DNA from: Chrysophaeum taylorii
Lineage: Eukaryota > Sar > Pelagophyceae > Pelagomonadales > Pelagomonadaceae
DNA length: 64,000 nt
Assembly: GCA_029834535.1 (NCBI GenBank)
Contig: JAQMWT010000057.1
Coordinates: forward strand, 124,001-188,000
Direction of reading: 5' to 3'
Part shown: positions 32,288-42,435 of the stretch, one piece after another
How the letters are laid out: the number at the start of each line of letters is the position of its first letter
How positions within the stretch are numbered: position 1 is the first letter of the stretch
Notes under the pieces: model-generated
Told to the model about the DNA's origin: nothing
Databases searched by the model: none
What the model saw: the letters and a program-made list of their open reading frames with translations, nothing else
Program-made: the position numbers and the translations under genes

Positions 32288-32316
32288 TTTACTAATAACC
32301 CCTCTCGTCCCTTTTG

Positions 32317-34095
32317 TCACTCGAAGAAGCCCTGGCCGCTGTCGGCGATGTCGAAATCTTCGGAGACAGACGACGGCACAAGCGGCAGGACGTAGCCACA
32401 ATCGTCTATCGTGCCTTTGCCCCCGGCGCCATCCGAAGCGCCAAAACCGGTGAAGCAGTCGCAGGTACCGTCCGTGCGGTCGCAAGCGCCGCGATTAGAA
32501 CACTCGACGGATTCGATTTGGGGCGTGATTGGGTCGTCGCCGTCGGTGCACGTGTGGAGAGAACAGGCGTAGCCCGTGAAGCCGGTATCGCAGCGACAAC
32601 CGCGAACCATGGTGCGATCCCACGTGTAAGGGTCGTTCGGGTCTGCGCCGTAGGTGAATCCCGCGACGAGCGCGAGCTGCGCCATCGTCATGCACTCGCC
32701 GTGTCCGCCGCACTCGACTCCGGACGCGTCGGCGGGGCACGTGAGGTACTCGCATGCCGAGCCCGAGAAGCCGACGGCGCACGCGCACGTCCCGGTGACG
32801 GTGTCGCAGATGCCCATATCGGAGCATTCCGCATCCGCGGCGTGCGCCGCGTCGACGTCGGTTGGTCGCGAGAACCAGGTCCGACCACGAGGGCACGTCA
32901 TTTCCGAACAGTCGGCCCCCGACCAGCCGTGCTGGCACGTGCAGCGATAGGTTGGCGAGCCGGAGCACTCGCCGTGATTGTTGCACGCGACCTCGCCCGG
33001 ACAGTCAGAGATTGTTTTGATGGGCATGCCGCAGTCGCCTCGAGATCCGGCGAGGCCGTAGCCGTCCGACGAGGCCCAGGCCTCCTGGTCGCACTCGCAC
33101 TGCCCGGAGACTCGGTTGCATATGCCGCGATTCGAGCACGGTTCGGCTTCCTTGGAGCCGGGCGTAATCTTGACGATCGAGAGCTTTCCCGCCGATCCCG
33201 GCGGCGATTCTCGCTCGAGGAGACTCGTGTCGGCGACGAGAAGAGGCTGCTCGCCGAATTCTTGGTAGAATCGAATCGTGGTCTTGACGCCGGGCTCGTC
33301 GCACCACCTGTCGGTGGTGCTCGAAATTTCGACCCCGAGCGCCCCCTTGGAGGCTTGGTTGTTCATTGGCTCGGGGAGCAGCCCGATCTCGTCGACAAAG
33401 GCCTCATCCCCCGAAAACGTCGCGAGCGTCGGAAGCTCCAAGAGTGCGGCGAGCACGTCGTCGCGCGTCGCGTCCCACGCGAGGGGGCGCGTCACCTCGT
33501 TCTTGAACGCGAGCGTCGCCGATCCGGCCGAAGCCTCGCACGTGATCTGCTGGACCTCGTTGACTTGGTCCGTCGTGAGCGGATCGTCGCCGACGGGGCA
33601 CGAAGCGACCGAACAGTCGTGGCCAGAGTAGAGATCGCGATACAGGTAGCACACGCAGCCCCACATCATCTCCGCGTCCCATGCGCCCGTGTAATCGTAG
33701 ACCGTCCCGTCGCCCGGGTCGGCGCGCGACGCGAAGTACTCGAGCGATTGGCAGACGCCTCTGCCCGAGCAGTCGTTTTCGCACTTGCGGCGGTCGCACG
33801 CGGCTCCCTCGAACCCCTCCTGGCACGTGCAGACGCCAGCGTCCCGGTCGCACAGCCCCTTGTTCGAGCACTCGGCCCGCGGGTGCGCGTCGTCGTCGCC
33901 GACTATCGCCTCGGGCTCTGGGGCCCAGGCCGTGCCGTAAGGACACGTGCGCTCGCTGCAGTCGGCAGCGGTAAAGCCGTCGGCACACGTGCATCGCTTG
34001 TAGGCGTCGCAGTAGCCGTGCCCAGAGCACGAGTTCGGGCAGCTCACGGACGCCCCTACCCTTCTTCTCAGGAGGAGGAGGACGAGGAGCAGCAT
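32317..34095 (-). CDS. Secreted EGF-repeat (tenascin-like) protein
   Basis: 592 aa from the ATG at 34095, whose product starts with a signal peptide (MLLLVLLLLRRRVGA). An in-frame ATG 48 bp upstream would bury it. About eight EGF-like modules are visible, for example CSGHGYCDAYKRCTC, CSNKGLCDRDAGVCTC, CNNHGECSGSPTYRCTC and CSDMGICDTVTGTCAC. Between modules 3 and 4, at about residues 140-270, sits a Cys-poor beta-rich insert (SATLAFKNEVTRPLAW). Similar inserts occur in EGF-rich surface proteins of stramenopiles and haptophytes. No transmembrane helix is seen, so it is probably secreted to the cell surface. It is divergent from the kinase gene, with 104 bp between starts. Confidence 0.85.
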   Translation of the reverse strand: MLLLVLLLLRRRVGASVSCPNSCSGHGYCDAYKRCTCADGFTAADCSERTCPYGTAWAPEPEAIVGDDDAHPRAECSNKGLCDRDAGVCTCQEGFEGAACDRRKCENDCSGRGVCQSLEYFASRADPGDGTVYDYTGAWDAEMMWGCVCYLYRDLYSGHDCSVASCPVGDDPLTTDQVNEVQQITCEASAGSATLAFKNEVTRPLAWDATRDDVLAALLELPTLATFSGDEAFVDEIGLLPEPMNNQASKGALGVEISSTTDRWCDEPGVKTTIRFYQEFGEQPLLVADTSLLERESPPGSAGKLSIVKITPGSKEAEPCSNRGICNRVSGQCECDQEAWASSDGYGLAGSRGDCGMPIKTISDCPGEVACNNHGECSGSPTYRCTCQHGWSGADCSEMTCPRGRTWFSRPTDVDAAHAADAECSDMGICDTVTGTCACAVGFSGSACEYLTCPADASGVECGGHGECMTMAQLALVAGFTYGADPNDPYTWDRTMVRGCRCDTGFTGYACSLHTCTDGDDPITPQIESVECSNRGACDRTDGTCDCFTGFGASDGAGGKGTIDDCGYVLPLVPSSVSEDFDIADSGQGFFE

Positions 34096-34199
34096 GGTGC
34101 GTCTGGAGCTCGAAGCGTTAATAACTGTTAATTCATAACCCATAACTTACCCTGAGAGCCTACCTTCAAAACCTATCTTTCCCGATATCTTTATCTTTC

Positions 34200-35330
34200 A
34201 TGCTCGTGTTCGTCGTCGTCGCTGGCACGTGGGGACTCTCGCTGAACAAGCAGGAGTGCTGGCGCGTCGCGCGCGACGCGAGCGTGCTCGGATCGCGGCG
34301 CGCACGGCGAGCAGCTACGCTCCGCAGCGAGAGGCTCGAGCGCGAGCTGGAACGATTGGTACGCGAGCACCGCGAGCTCGACCGGCACGCATTGGAGGTA
34401 TTCGACCCGCGGCCTATCAAGCGCCGGAAACTGGCGTGCCGCGACCGGATCGCCGCCCTCGAAACCGAGCTCCGACGGCATTTCGAGGCTCGAACCCTCG
34501 GCTCTGGCGCGAGCGGCGAGGTCTACGCCGCCGTCTCGGCGAGAAACGAATTGTGCGCGGTCAAAGTCGCACGGGGCGCGGCGAGGGTGGCTGTGCTGCG
34601 CCGCGAGTTCGAGATCCTTTGCCGCCTCGAGCGGAGTCGCTTCTTCGCGAAACCGAGATATTTTTCGGACAGGGTCGCGCCAAACGCGCTCCCTCGATCG
34701 ACGGTCGACGACGCCTGCGCCGTGCTCGTAATGGACCGCCTCGGCCCCTCCCTCGAGGACCTTCTGTGGGCCTGCACCTGTGGATGCGGCGGCTTCTCGG
34801 AGGCGACCGTCCTCGCCGTCGCACGCAAACTTCTGCCCGTCGCGCGCGCTATCAGCGACGCGGGCCTCGTCCACGGCGACCTCAAGCCCGACAACATCCT
34901 GGTCGACCTCCACGCTGCCGACCACCTCCGCTTGGTCGACTTTGGTATAGCGCTCGACGTCGGGGCCCCGCGAGACGACGCCTTCCAAGGAACCCCGGCT
35001 TTCGCCTCGAGACGCGCCCTCCGAAGCCTGCCCGCGCACCCTGCCGACGACCTCGAGTCTCTGGCCCTCACGCTGCGCTACCTCCTCACCGGCCGCTGCG
35101 ACGAACAAGAGGATTCTGATGAGCCTACTCCTGCCTCGACCTTCATCGCTGCGCTCCTTTCCCACGCCACCCGTCTGCGCGACGACCATCCTCAGCTTCC
35201 GGATTACGGCGCCCTCGCCCGCCTTCTCGACACCCTCGCGCCCCCGACCACCCCCCGACGGGCCCTCGACTGGTGCCGACTCGGCTTCACCTGGGACGAC
35301 GAGGGCCTCATCGATCTTGGCCCCTCCTGA
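34200..35330 (+). CDS. Serine/threonine protein kinase (CK1-like or divergent)
   Basis: 376 aa. Kinase motifs are in order: GSGASGEVY (P-loop) at about residue 101, CAVKVA with the ATP lysine, HGDLKPDNIL (catalytic loop) near 223, VDFGIA (DFG) near 243 and GTPAFAS before the APE-like region. The Leu/Val-rich first 16 residues (MLVFVVVAGTWGLSLN) look like a signal peptide or anchor, which would be unusual for a soluble kinase. A basic coiled-coil-prone segment follows. HGDLKPDN is shared by CK1/TTBK and other divergent kinases, so the subfamily is uncertain. The intronless frame ends at 35330. Confidence 0.8.
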   Translation: MLVFVVVAGTWGLSLNKQECWRVARDASVLGSRRARRAATLRSERLERELERLVREHRELDRHALEVFDPRPIKRRKLACRDRIAALETELRRHFEARTLGSGASGEVYAAVSARNELCAVKVARGAARVAVLRREFEILCRLERSRFFAKPRYFSDRVAPNALPRSTVDDACAVLVMDRLGPSLEDLLWACTCGCGGFSEATVLAVARKLLPVARAISDAGLVHGDLKPDNILVDLHAADHLRLVDFGIALDVGAPRDDAFQGTPAFASRRALRSLPAHPADDLESLALTLRYLLTGRCDEQEDSDEPTPASTFIAALLSHATRLRDDHPQLPDYGALARLLDTLAPPTTPRRALDWCRLGFTWDDEGLIDLGPS

Positions 35331-36443
35331 CTCGAGAGACGCGCCCCCTCGATGCCTGCTGGCCGTGTGACAACACAATTCTTTGCTGACCGAACCAACC
35401 CCCGGACCTCGGCTCGCCTACCAACCCACTCGAAATCGACGACCGGTTTCCGACTTGGGTTTTTGTCCTGCTGGGGAGCGGGCAGCGCTGATTTTGTCAT
35501 CTACGACCCCGTCACCCGACGCCTCTACATTTGCGCGGCGCGAGTCACTCGCGTCCCTCGGACTCTCTTCATCGCGCTGCGGACGAGGGCATATGTGTCC
35601 CACGCACACGCGGAGTGGGTTACGGCTTTGATTCGTTGTCTCACGAGAAATCCCGTCCGATTTTCTTGACCTAGGTTTCCTAGGGCTGAACACAACACGC
35701 GCGTCGCGCGGGGTACCTTATGGCACTGCACTGCGGGCTTGGATTGCCCCACACTCCCTGCGTGTCAGCGGCGGCGGTCGTGGCGGCACTTCGTCCGAAA
35801 GAAGTCGGAGTATCTCCGTTTTCTTCCTGTCATCATATGATACTGTTCTGGCCTCTCTAGTGACGACGACGCGGTAACGCTGCTCGCGATACCTCGTTCT
35901 GGCACTATGTGCTCGGAGATTTCGAGATTGTCACCCCCGTAGTTTGTCGTTGCCCGTTTTGAACATCAAGAACCGAATAATCATTCTCGGGCTTCGACGG
36001 CGACAATGGGAGTAATATCCCAAGAGTCAGAGAAGAGTGAGGATGCGTCAGGTGGTTCATAGGCGACGACGGGTTTGGCAGTTTTTTTTTTTTTTTTTTT
36101 CCCGACGACTTTGGGGGCGGAGACGCGTACGATCGTTATTGCCACAAAATAAATCTGAGCCCGTCCAGAACCGCGCGGGCGATGCGAAGAAGGGGGTTTT
36201 CGCCTTCAGGAGAGCGCGGCGCTACCAGGGGGGCCAGCTACAATCTCTGCAAGCAAGCCCTCGACGACGCGCACCTGACATGAAGCATGCGTACGGGACC
36301 TCAGTTATAAAGTTCTTCAATAGAGACCAGACGGCGCGCCGCCAAATCGCGACCGAAGATGTGAGAAGCGCGCACGCCGTGAGGCGCGGATAGCCTAAAC
36401 TTAATGTGTCGACGACACCAACGAATCCCGCACATGCCACAAG
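35331..36443. other. Intergenic, no gene seen
   Basis: 1.1 kb with lower GC than neighbouring genes. An open plus-strand stretch at 35352-35669 has no recognisable domain and an irregular composition. There is a poly-T run of about 20 at 36079-36100. Nothing else is supported. Confidence 0.5.
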
Positions 36444-38480
36444 ATGGTTGCTTCCTCCCCCGACGCGCCGGCCGCCAAGCGCATCAAGAACACCAACACG
36501 ACCAACAAGTCCTGTACCGAGCGAGTTCCCATGTTCTGGATTTGCGTGGCCTCTAGTAAGTTTAATAGTGAGTTAGTTATTACCACATCAAAACAGCCCG
36601 CCTTCACCTCGCGCCATTGACACGGTGGAGCTGAGTAATGGGCCACCACCGTAGGAGTAAGACGACTATTATGTGAGATGGGAGTGGCCCCGCCTGAGAT
36701 GATGGCTCGGGTGGTAGACCACCATCTTCGCCACCAACGATGTGCGTTCTCGAGGCAGGTTTTTTCTGTGAGGTTCGTGCCCGACGTACACCATATCGTC
36801 AGGGTTAAGTAGTGTTGCGTCCACACTCGAAAAACACCAAACCGTCAGATGATCTTAGGCGGCGACCGCAAGGGCAGCAGAGCCAAGAGCAGCGGCGGAC
36901 GGCAAAAGAGCCTATTAGAGAGTACGAAAGGCCCGCCTATGAGTGATGGGCGGCTGACAATCGATGATGATAGTAAGAGCGTGCCCAAGAGTGGTGGTGG
37001 GCGGCAGATGAGCCTGTTCGAGGCGATACGGGACCCCGCGCGGCGTCGCGACGATGACGAGGAGCTCGAGAAGCGGCTGCTCTGGGTGAACAAGCGGGTG
37101 TTCGGACACGAGGGGTTTCGAGGGGGGCAGCTCCAGATCATAAAGGCGACGATGAAGAAGAGGGATTGCGTGGTGATCCTCGCGACTGGGGGCGGCAAGT
37201 CGCTGTGCTACCAGCTGCCGGCGGTGCTTTCGGACGGCGTGACTGTGGTTGTGTCGCCGTTACTCTCGCTCATCGAGGACCAGGTGAGCACGCTGGTGAC
37301 AACGGCCGCGGGTATTCCGGCGGCGCACGCGACGTCGTCGACCAAGGAGAGCTCGATCCGCGCCGTTTACTGCGAGCTGCACCGGTGCCACCGTTGGCAC
37401 AAGCTGCTATATGTGACGCCCGAGCGGCTCGCGGCGTCGGACACACTCCACGATATTCTGCGCAAGCTGCACGAACGCAAGCTGTTGGCGCGGATTGTCG
37501 TCGACGAAGCTCACTGTATTTCCGAATGGGGCCACGACTTCCGGCCAGACTATCGCAAGCTCGGCGACGTGCGCGCCGAATACCCCGGCGTGCCAGTGAT
37601 GGCGCTGACAGCGACCGCCACGTCCGCGACCATCGCCGACATCCGGAGGAGCCTGAGGATCGGGGAAGACGCGGTGGTCCACCGGGCCTCGAGCGACCGG
37701 CCAAACCTCCGGTACGCAGTCTGCAACGTCACGACCCAGTCGGACGAGCAGATCAACGAGATGATCTGCAGTTTCGTCGCAGCGCACCACGCCGAGTGCG
37801 GCATTATTTACTGCATGACCCAGGCCGACGCCGAAGACCTCGCCGATTTTCTGTGTAACCGCGGCGTCAAGGCCGAGTATTACCACGCCGGCATGACGTC
37901 CCTCCAGCGCCGCGTCGTCCAGATGGGCTGGACTCGAGGCCGGATCCACGTCGTGTGCGCGACTATTGCCTACGGCATGGGTATCGACAAGAAGGACGTG
38001 CGCTATGTGCTCCATGCTTCTTTGGCCAAGTCCCTCGAAGGGTATTACCAAGAGGCGGGACGCGCCGGACGCGACGGGCAGCCGTCCGAGTGCACGATTT
38101 TTTACAAGAAGAACGATGTCGCCAAGCTTCAGAGGATCATCACGGGCTTTGGGAAGCACCGCCGACGGGGACCCAAGCTCAAGCGCGACCTCGACCGCCT
38201 CGAAGACGTCCGCCGCTTTTGTGAAGAAACCAAGCACTGCCGCAGGGCGATCCTCGTCTCCCACTTCAATGGTGATGGTGGTCCTTCGACGGCTGCGCTC
38301 TCCGACGACCGAAGCCCCGTCGCGTGCTGTGATATTTGCGCCGCGACCGCCTCCCAATACAAAAACAGTACCACCACCACCACCACCACCAACAACGGTG
38401 CCAAGAGGCCCGGTCGGGGTCCCTCGACCCGGCCCGCCCAGCGGCCGAGGATCGACACGTCATATGTACTAAGTGGATAA
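36444..38480 (+). CDS. RecQ-family DNA helicase
   Basis: The helicase frame opens at ATG 36849 (543 aa). A likely 5' exon lies at 36444-36555, ending in a strong donor (A|GTAAGT). Spliced to 36859 after CTTAG it gives 577 aa in frame and adds a basic, NLS-like start (PAAKRIKN). That exon is inference. The core is certain: GHEGFRGGQ (RecQ motif 0), LATGGGKS (Walker A), VVDEAHCISEWGHDFRPDY (DEAH box), LTATAT, YYHAGM, YGMGIDKKDVR and QEAGRAGRDGQ. The RecQ zinc module is present (C-x6-C, then CCDIC). There is no RQC winged helix or HRDC, so it is a short form. The N-terminus repeats the phrase GGRQxSL twice. Role: 3'-5' unwinding in recombination and replication repair. Confidence 0.9.
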
Positions 38481-38594
38481 ACGAACGACCTTTTTTTGTT
38501 GGTTGGTTCTCGACGCCACCCGTGACGATATAGCGGCGGGCTCGTGTGGTGGATAATTACGTGACAAGAACGAAACGCGATTCGTCGCGCGGTA

Positions 38595-38625
<31 letters not shown>

Positions 38626-38770
38626 TCATCATCATCAGCAACAGCAGAATCAGGGGATTTGTGGAGGGTCCGTCCGCGAAGGAGAGAAGCCGTGGGTTTT
38701 GAAGAAGAAGAAGAAGAAGAAGAAGAAGAAGAAGAAGAAGAAAGGCATCGACGACGAGGACGAGGGATTA
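38481..38770. repeat. Convergent spacer rich in GTC, CAT and GAA microsatellites
   Basis: 290 bp between the RecQ and DDM1-like stop codons, which converge. It contains (GTC)n then (ATC)n at about 38597-38637 and (GAA)n at about 38701-38742. Confidence 0.85.
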
Positions 38771-41095
38771 TTAGTTGAGGTTTGCGAGGAGGCCGCCCGA
38801 GGGACCGGAGTCGTGGACGACATCGTACATTTTCCCCTCGAGGGGGATGGAGGTTTCGGAGAATATCTTGTTGCGGTCGAGGATGAGGTCCAATTCAGCG
38901 TCGTTTATCTGGGGGTCGTCTCGATATAAGTCCTCGTCGTCGTCGACGGCGTCGACGGCGGCGCGTTCGTTAGTGACTCGCGAGGCCATGTCGACGTCGT
39001 CTGCGAGGAGGGTGCGGAGCGTATCCAAGGAGAGGTCCTTTGTGGTGGAGCGCTGTCCCGCTCTTTTGAAGTCGCCTCCGGCGATCGCCATCCGTTCCAA
39101 CTTCTTTTTTGAAATTTGCTTGTCCATCATCTGGATCTCGACCGAGGCGTTCGTCAGCAGCCGAAAGACGAGGACGGGTTTCGTCTGGCCAATCCGATGG
39201 CAGCGGTCCATGGCTTGGGAATCTTGCTGCGGGTTCCAGTCTGAATCGAAGATGATACAGGTGTCGGCCGCGGCGAGGTTGATCCCGAGGCCCCCCGCTC
39301 TCGTCGACAGCATGAAGATGAAGTTGTCGTTGTCAGTTTCGTTGAACTCGTCGATCTGGCGCTGGCGGTCTTGGAGTTTGACGCCGCCGTCGATCCGAAA
39401 GAAGCGATAACCCATTTGTTGGAAGAGGAGTTCGAGAAGGTTCAAGACCTCGGTCATCTGGCTAAAGATAAGAACTTTGTGTCCTTGGTCCTTGAGGCGC
39501 GGGAGGAGGCGAGAGAGAAGCGCGAATTTCCCCGACGCCTTGGCGAGCGCGCTCGGGGATTTGTCGGTGATGTACTCTCCCGTCCCAAGACGCGGCTCCC
39601 CGAACAAAAAAGGGTGATTCGCGATCTTTCGCTGGTTCATCAGCTTGTTTGCTTGCGAGATGTCGTTGCCCGCGGGCACGCCCGAGACGACGAGCGCGTC
39701 GCGGAGTCTGTTGTTGAGCAGCTCGCGCTCGTACTGCTTCTGGACTCGCGACATGGGCGTGTAGACTACGATCTCCTTCTTCGGGGGTAACACGTCCTTC
39801 AGGACGTCGGCTTTGACCCGCCGCAGCAAGAAGGGTCGCAGGATTTCGTGGAGTTTGGTGACGATCCTGTTGCGCGCCTCGTCGTCGAGGATGTCGTCGA
39901 CCTGCGTCTCCTTGCCGATGTTGCGAAAGCCAAACCACGACTGGAAGACGTTGAGGTCGTCGAAGATTTGGGGATTCACAAAATTCAGCAACGACCACAG
40001 TTCTTCGAGGGTGTTCTGGATCGGCGTCCCCGACAACAGCAGCCGGTTCTCGGTCTTGAGCTTCTTGAGCTCGCGAACGAGACGACAGTCGCGATTCTTG
40101 ACGCGCTGCCCCTCGTCGACGACGAGGTACTTGAAATCGAAATGACTCAGGGGACCTCGGTCGATGATACAAATCTCGTAGCTCGTGATGATCACGGGAA
40201 AGGATTCGGCGTGCTGGTGCTGCGAGAGCAGGCCCTTCCTGAGGTCGGCGCGGTGCTTCTTGGCGCCGTGATAGAGCAAACACGCGATGGCCGGAGTCCA
40301 CTTCCGGAACTCCTTCTCCCAATTCGGGAGCGTCGCGAGCGGCGCCGCGACAATAATGGGCCCCGCCACGTTCTTCTCCCGCAAGTGGCCCACCAGCGCG
40401 ATCACCTGGATCGTCTTCCCCAGACCCATCTCGTCCGCCAAGATCCCCGACAAGCCGTTCTCGTAGAGCGTCGCCATCCACCGCAACCCCTCCAGCTGGT
40501 ACCCCTTGAGGGTGCCGCCGACCATGCACTTGGGCTGCATCACGAGCTTCTCCTTCTTCGCCATGCACTCCGCCGCGTCGGAAATCGTCTTTCGCCGTTT
40601 CGCTCGAGGTTCCTCGTCTTTCCCAGGAGACTTTTGCTGACTCTGGACGATAAAATTCGAGTACTGCTGCGCCTTGTTTAACAACGTGTCGAGCTGCTCC
40701 TGTTTCGTCCCATGCTTGGCGGCCTCCTCACCCAGCAGCGTCGGGACCACCCCGGCACCCTCCTCCTCGTTCTCGTCGAGGAGTTTGTCCACGCGATCCT
40801 CCTCGTCCTCTTCCTCGGACAGCCGCTCGTTCATACCCCCGTCCGCGCGCGGCACCCGCTTCTCCGGAGAAGCCTCCGTCGTCGTCGTCTTCGCGCCGTT
40901 CTCCGTCGTCTTCACGCCGTTCTTCTCCATCTCCGTGGCCACGAGCCACTGACCACGGGGAACCGATGGCGACTTGTCGATGATTTTGAAACTTGTTGTT
41001 TTGTTTCTAACGGATAAGAAACGTTCCAAATTCAGTCTCGCAGCAGTATTCGCTGACCGACTCGTGACGTCACCGCCACGACGTGATGATATCAT
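38771..41095 (-). CDS. DDM1: SNF2-family chromatin remodeler, LSH/DDM1 (HELLS) type
   Basis: 774 aa from ATG 41095. A second in-frame ATG at 40930 gives a protein with a more typical acidic start. SNF2 motifs appear in order: ADEMGLGKTIQVIAL (I), IVAAPLATLPNWEKEF (Ia), ITSYEI, VVDEGQRVKN (II), LLLSGTPIQN (III), ELWSLLNF, VLIFSQMTEVLNLLE (IV), LSTRAGGLGINLAAADT (V) and DRCHRIGQT (VI). Motif II spacing and flanks match LSH/DDM1, which has DEGH where this has DEGQ. The protein should slide nucleosomes to allow DNA methylation and silence transposons, which is relevant given the repeats here. It is divergent from the gene at 41140 with 44 bp between starts. Confidence 0.88.
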   Translation of the reverse strand: MISSRRGGDVTSRSANTAARLNLERFLSVRNKTTSFKIIDKSPSVPRGQWLVATEMEKNGVKTTENGAKTTTTEASPEKRVPRADGGMNERLSEEEDEEDRVDKLLDENEEEGAGVVPTLLGEEAAKHGTKQEQLDTLLNKAQQYSNFIVQSQQKSPGKDEEPRAKRRKTISDAAECMAKKEKLVMQPKCMVGGTLKGYQLEGLRWMATLYENGLSGILADEMGLGKTIQVIALVGHLREKNVAGPIIVAAPLATLPNWEKEFRKWTPAIACLLYHGAKKHRADLRKGLLSQHQHAESFPVIITSYEICIIDRGPLSHFDFKYLVVDEGQRVKNRDCRLVRELKKLKTENRLLLSGTPIQNTLEELWSLLNFVNPQIFDDLNVFQSWFGFRNIGKETQVDDILDDEARNRIVTKLHEILRPFLLRRVKADVLKDVLPPKKEIVVYTPMSRVQKQYERELLNNRLRDALVVSGVPAGNDISQANKLMNQRKIANHPFLFGEPRLGTGEYITDKSPSALAKASGKFALLSRLLPRLKDQGHKVLIFSQMTEVLNLLELLFQQMGYRFFRIDGGVKLQDRQRQIDEFNETDNDNFIFMLSTRAGGLGINLAAADTCIIFDSDWNPQQDSQAMDRCHRIGQTKPVLVFRLLTNASVEIQMMDKQISKKKLERMAIAGGDFKRAGQRSTTKDLSLDTLRTLLADDVDMASRVTNERAAVDAVDDDEDLYRDDPQINDAELDLILDRNKIFSETSIPLEGKMYDVVHDSGPSGGLLANLN

Positions 41096-41139
41096 GCATG
41101 CGCGGCGGTGGTGGTGGCTAGCTAGCTAGCTTTTTCGCT

Positions 41140-41628
41140 ATGGGTGAGGAGGGATGGGACGCGATTCCGAGCATCGACTGCGTCGACGAACACCTCCAGG
41201 ATAGTTTCGACTTTTATTCGGTCACGGTGGACGGTGTCGGTCGCCGCGTCGACCGCGACGACCTCAGCAAATTGGTCTGGTCTGTCACGCGAGCCGCGGT
41301 CAGTCAGGCGCGATGCAACGAGATCGTCGACATTCTCAGAGAGGCCGAGGGAAAGTCCAAAGATGCGGACATGCGCTACTTGACGATTTCCCAGTGCGAG
41401 CGCATCATCCGCGAGATCGAAATGCAAGAATGCGATAAGTTTCTCCGCCAGGCCGAGGCCTTTCTCAAAACTTCCCAAGATGCCGACAACGCGCCTTCCT
41501 TTAAAGCTCGACGACAGTCCTCGAGATCCTGTTGTTGCTGCGCCAACCCGGACCAAATCGATACCACGACCAAGCGAACTACCTCCTCGGGAGGACGAGC
41601 CAAGCCGGTTGCCCAGGAGGCCGCGTGA
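41140..41628 (+). CDS. Small helical protein, unknown function
   Basis: 162 aa. The body reads as helical with alternating charged and hydrophobic residues (DRDDLSKLVWSVTRAA, CERIIREIEMQECDKFL), vaguely like a degenerate EF-hand pair, but no canonical DxDxDG loop exists. There is a CCCC cluster at about 137-140. The strong initiation context and divergent pairing with the DDM1-like gene support it as real. No family recognised. Confidence 0.6.
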   Translation: MGEEGWDAIPSIDCVDEHLQDSFDFYSVTVDGVGRRVDRDDLSKLVWSVTRAAVSQARCNEIVDILREAEGKSKDADMRYLTISQCERIIREIEMQECDKFLRQAEAFLKTSQDADNAPSFKARRQSSRSCCCCANPDQIDTTTKRTTSSGGRAKPVAQEAA

Positions 41629-42153
41629 CTACTAGTTAGTAAGCTAGCAGCCCCAATGATTACTGACCTGCGCACATATATGGTTTATCATTAGAATTAT
41701 ACTCGTACCGGCAACCTGCTGAAAGAAGAAAGAAACTGGTGGTGGTCGCTTTGGGAGGTGCCGTCGCGGCGGTGGTGCGAGCTCCCATTTTCGATCGACC
41801 GATCGATCGACAATTCGCCATCGCGATGTACGGCCGTTTGCGGAACGTCATCCGACCCAATATAGATGCAGCGCCTTTTTCAAACACCAGCACAAGTCGC
41901 GCAGGCAGCGGCTGCGGCGGCGACTCGTCGACTCGAGCCAGACGACGGCGTTTCAAGTGGCATTTCTAGATAAATAGACTATTTCCGGAGCGCGGTCTCC
42001 CGACACTATATACGACGTTGTTTCGAACGTCGACGACAACAAGTGCTCTCGCGAAGTTCACTCACTACGATGAAGCTAGGTACGGGGTGCGCTGACAACA
42101 CGACCACGAGGGGAGGAAAGCAGCTGGATGGAGGTAACACACAACGCGCCGCT

Positions 42154-42184
<31 letters not shown>

Positions 42185-42435
42185 TATCCTAGCGTGTTGT
42201 GAAATGAGCCCTGCTAGCTCCGGTTTGGTGGTAAAATCCCCTTTCTCTAGAAAACCAATCGACACACCGGAGAAAATAAGAAGAATGGAGAATAAAAGGA
42301 AGGAAGGCAGGAAGGAAGGAGACGAGTGTGGCCGGCCATGCGCCCGCCAGCGCGTGAAAGAGAGGAGAGGAGGACGCGAAGTCGACGAATGAAGAAGAAG
42401 ACCACACGGGAGGGAGGCTCGAGTAGTGTATGTAC
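41629..42435. other. Convergent intergenic region
   Basis: 800 bp between two converging stops. It contains an (ATA)n run at about 42154-42184 and GGAA/GGCA-type repeats near 42296-42320. A 76-codon plus-strand frame at 41739-41969 has no recognisable features. No gene is supported. Confidence 0.55.

Noticed and set aside
32314-34131. A 605-codon plus-strand frame
   Set aside because: Mirror of the EGF-repeat gene, whose cysteine spacing is decisive for the minus strand.
41739-41969. A 76-codon plus-strand gene
   Set aside because: No motif, an overlapping minus-strand frame of equal quality, and a position in a convergent spacer.
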